Shown here: in pieces, positions 62,536 through 64,000 of the stretch
Layout: each line of letters opens with the position of its first letter
How positions within the stretch are numbered: the stretch's first letter is position 1
NCBI RefSeq assembly: GCF_039539445.1
Contig: NZ_BAABDD010000013.1
Location: forward strand, 89,184 to 153,183
Direction of reading: 5' to 3'
DNA from: Salinactinospora qingdaonensis
GTDB taxonomy: Bacteria > Actinomycetota > Actinomycetes > Streptosporangiales > Streptosporangiaceae
DNA length: 64,000 nt
Program-made: the position numbers and the translations under genes
The notes under the pieces: generated by a model
What the model saw: the letters and a program-made list of their open reading frames with translations, nothing else
Told to the model about the DNA's origin: nothing
Database searches by the model: none

Positions 62536-63264
62536 CTATCTCCCGTTTTCCGAGAAAGTCCGCAGACCACTCAGATCGGTGACGGTCAGGTTGCGGTAGC
62601 CGGCCTGGACCCATCCGGCCTCGCGGAGATGCCGAACGGCCTGGCCGACCGCGTCCTCTTTGGCGCCAATGAGCCGGCCAAGTTCGGCCTGGGAGAGGTT
62701 GACGCCCAGCTCCACCCCCTTCGGAGTGGTCACCCCGTGCCGCTCGACCAGGGCAATAACAGTCCGAGCCAGACGCGCCGGCACGTCATAGCCGGTGAAG
62801 TCCAGCCTTCGTTCCTCAGACCACTCCAGCCGGTCGCCGATGATGGAGCTGATCGCTTCCCACGCCTCACCGTGGCGACTCAAGAAAGCCCGGAAGTCCG
62901 CCCCTGGGATGGCGTGGACGAGGGTGGCCGTGCAGGTGATCACCGTCGCCATGCGTTGGCGCTTCCGCAGCAGCGCCAATTCTCCGACGATGTCACCGCT
63001 GACGCGGATGTCCAGGAGCGACTCGTCGCCGTTCTTCAAGCGCGCGACGACCTTTCCGCACGCTGATGCGCCGCCGCGCGTGGATCTGAGGATGTAGATC
63101 ATGCCGCCGGTGTCGCCTTGGTGCAGCAGTGTCGTGTTGGCCGGATATTCGCGCTGGGGCGCCAGCGAGAGGAGGTCGCTGCGCGCGTCTTCGCTCAGCC
63201 GGGCCATGAAACTGCCCGAGGGCCAGGGCGCCGAGGGCACGGGGGCGGGGGAACGGTGGGTCAC
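62536..63264 (-). CDS. Crp/Fnr-family cyclic-nucleotide-binding regulator
   Basis: The protein has 242 residues. The cNMP-binding domain covers about 20-140; the phosphate-binding cassette GDIVGELALLRKRQRMATV keeps Glu95 and Arg104, the two residues that hold the ribose and phosphate of cyclic nucleotides in Crp. The dimer helix follows, then a winged HTH (SQAELGRLIGAKEDAVGQAVRHLREAGWV). GTG at 63264 has GGAGAG. It converges on the effector gene with a 96-bp gap. It may read the nucleotide made by the neighbouring cyclase and adjust expression of the module; this link is inference. Confidence 0.88.
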   Translation of the reverse strand: MTHRSPAPVPSAPWPSGSFMARLSEDARSDLLSLAPQREYPANTTLLHQGDTGGMIYILRSTRGGASACGKVVARLKNGDESLLDIRVSGDIVGELALLRKRQRMATVITCTATLVHAIPGADFRAFLSRHGEAWEAISSIIGDRLEWSEERRLDFTGYDVPARLARTVIALVERHGVTTPKGVELGVNLSQAELGRLIGAKEDAVGQAVRHLREAGWVQAGYRNLTVTDLSGLRTFSENGR

Positions 63265-63689
63265 AGAGCACTCTCCGGTTAGCCCGCTATTGCGGTCCTT
63301 TCCCACTATCGCCCATGGTTCGGGGGACTCGCAGCCAAGGGAGACGAAACCAGCCGGGGGCAGCATAGGGTGACCAGGGGAGAAAAGGGAGCGGCATGGG
63401 TTGATGGGCGTCCCCTGTGGGGAGGCGCAAGAAAACGTGTCGCGTGTCACGTTCGATTGAGTTGGCGATGCGACGATCGCGGACTATAGTCGTTCGGGTC
63501 GCCAAGAGGCGGGGGTCGCAAGGCCTCGCTGTCGGCGACAGTCTTCATGGGGCGAAGCGGACACCGCTCGGTGGACGTGCCCCGTCACCTCGCAAGCTAC
63601 TGTCCGGATTCACGCCGGCGCCTCTGTTGTGCCGGTGAGAATTGGGTGGTCTCGTTGTGCTGGTGGCTCGGTAGCTTGAAAGCACCGAT
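63265..63689. other. Gap between Crp gene and rRNA promoter region
   Basis: 425 bases with no recognisable gene. Contains the Crp-like gene's promoter on its left and an AT-richer approach to the rRNA promoters on its right. Confidence 0.5.
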
Positions 63690-63719
63690 TTGGTGTCCGA
63701 GAAAAGCTGCTGATACTGT
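63690..63719 (+). promoter_or_regulatory. rRNA operon promoter, upstream copy
   Basis: TTGGTG (63690-63695), an 18-bp spacer and TACTGT (63714-63719). It shares its -35 hexamer and the preceding CCGnTT with the second promoter 113 bp downstream. Confidence 0.5.
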
Positions 63720-63802
63720 GAAGACACAACGGAACAACGGAGCGGAGAAATCCGAAACGGGTTCCAGGCCCTTAACTACTTGGGTTTTCGCAAAACGCCG
63801 GT

Positions 63803-63831
63803 TTGGTGTTGTGTGAGGGTTTTGGTAGTGT
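63803..63831 (+). promoter_or_regulatory. rRNA operon promoter, downstream copy
   Basis: TTGGTG (63803-63808), a 17-bp spacer and TAGTGT (63826-63831). Tandem promoters with similar -35 boxes are typical of actinomycete rrn operons. Confidence 0.55.
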
Positions 63832-64000
63832 GGGGGTTGTTTAAAATATAGATTGATGGGACGCCGTCTTCCTTGAAGAGCTGGTTTTTGGCTTGTGGGG
63901 GTTGGGCGGTTGTTTCTTGAGAACTCAACAGCGCGTGTTTGTTTTTCTTGTGCCTTGTTTTTTGGCCCTTGGCTGCCGCGTTTTTGCGTGGTGGTTGTTG
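63832..64000 (+). other. Leader of a ribosomal RNA operon (16S gene beyond window)
   Basis: The stretch TTCTTGAGAACTCAACAGCG near 63914-63933 is the conserved element found in actinomycete rRNA leaders, with G/T-rich flanks that take part in antitermination and RNase III processing. The 16S sequence itself does not start before base 64000. Confidence 0.75.

Overview
The window comes from a high-GC actinomycete. The gene content (XRE/DUF397 pairs, SARP regulators, a DUF6230/DUF6114 pair, an actinobacterial rRNA leader, frequent GTG and TTG starts with GGAGG-type sites) fits Nocardiopsaceae (Nocardiopsis or Streptomonospora type). The genus assignment is inference. No tRNA, CRISPR array or complete insertion sequence was seen. 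The 16S gene of an rRNA operon should begin just beyond the right edge.

Layout. 1-9.1 kb: housekeeping and regulatory genes (a truncated SDR, GntR, S9 peptidase, NADAR protein, an XRE-ImmA protease coupled to a PIN-like protein, an Lrp/DUF2000 divergent pair, an XRE/DUF397 pair). 9.2-15.2 kb: accessory DNA. Its core is four genes overlapping by 4 bp each: a MurA/EPSP-type enolpyruvyl transferase, a 5'-nucleotidase-like phosphoesterase, a dCTP-deaminase-like protein and the 5' end of a second one, cut off by a decayed TnpB gene. This looks like the remnant of a nucleotide-modifying pathway, possibly of the nucleoside-antibiotic type.

15.2-26.3 kb: an esterase, an AfsR/SARP regulator, a lactococcin-972-like bacteriocin operon (precursor, DUF1430-like permease, ABC ATPase), a metallo-hydrolase, an asparaginase, a VOC protein, a very small acidic ORF and a membrane protein.

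26.5-45.5 kb: a compact biosynthetic gene cluster. It holds a cation/H+ antiporter, a SARP activator, a flavin halogenase, an aryl-CoA-type flavin hydroxylase, an iterative type I PKS of the 6-methylsalicylate class, an aryl-AMP ligase, a VOC protein with a coupled 80-aa protein, a two-component system, an MFS exporter and a LysR regulator. A fragment of a biotin carboxylase lies just before the PKS. The predicted product is a halogenated, hydroxylated methylsalicylate-type acid or thioester.

45.5-54.4 kb: a complex I operon with membrane-arm genes only (nuoA-X-H-J-K-L-M-N), where X is a histidine-rich protein with no visible Fe-S cysteine pattern. 55-60 kb: a DUF6882-like protein, a secreted protein and the DUF6114/DUF6230 pair.

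60.8-63.3 kb: a divergent three-gene module next to the rRNA operon: a class III nucleotidyl cyclase homologue, a small membrane protein resembling Pycsar (DUF5706) effectors, and a Crp-type cyclic-nucleotide-binding regulator. This is the best candidate for an unusual signalling or anti-phage system in the window.
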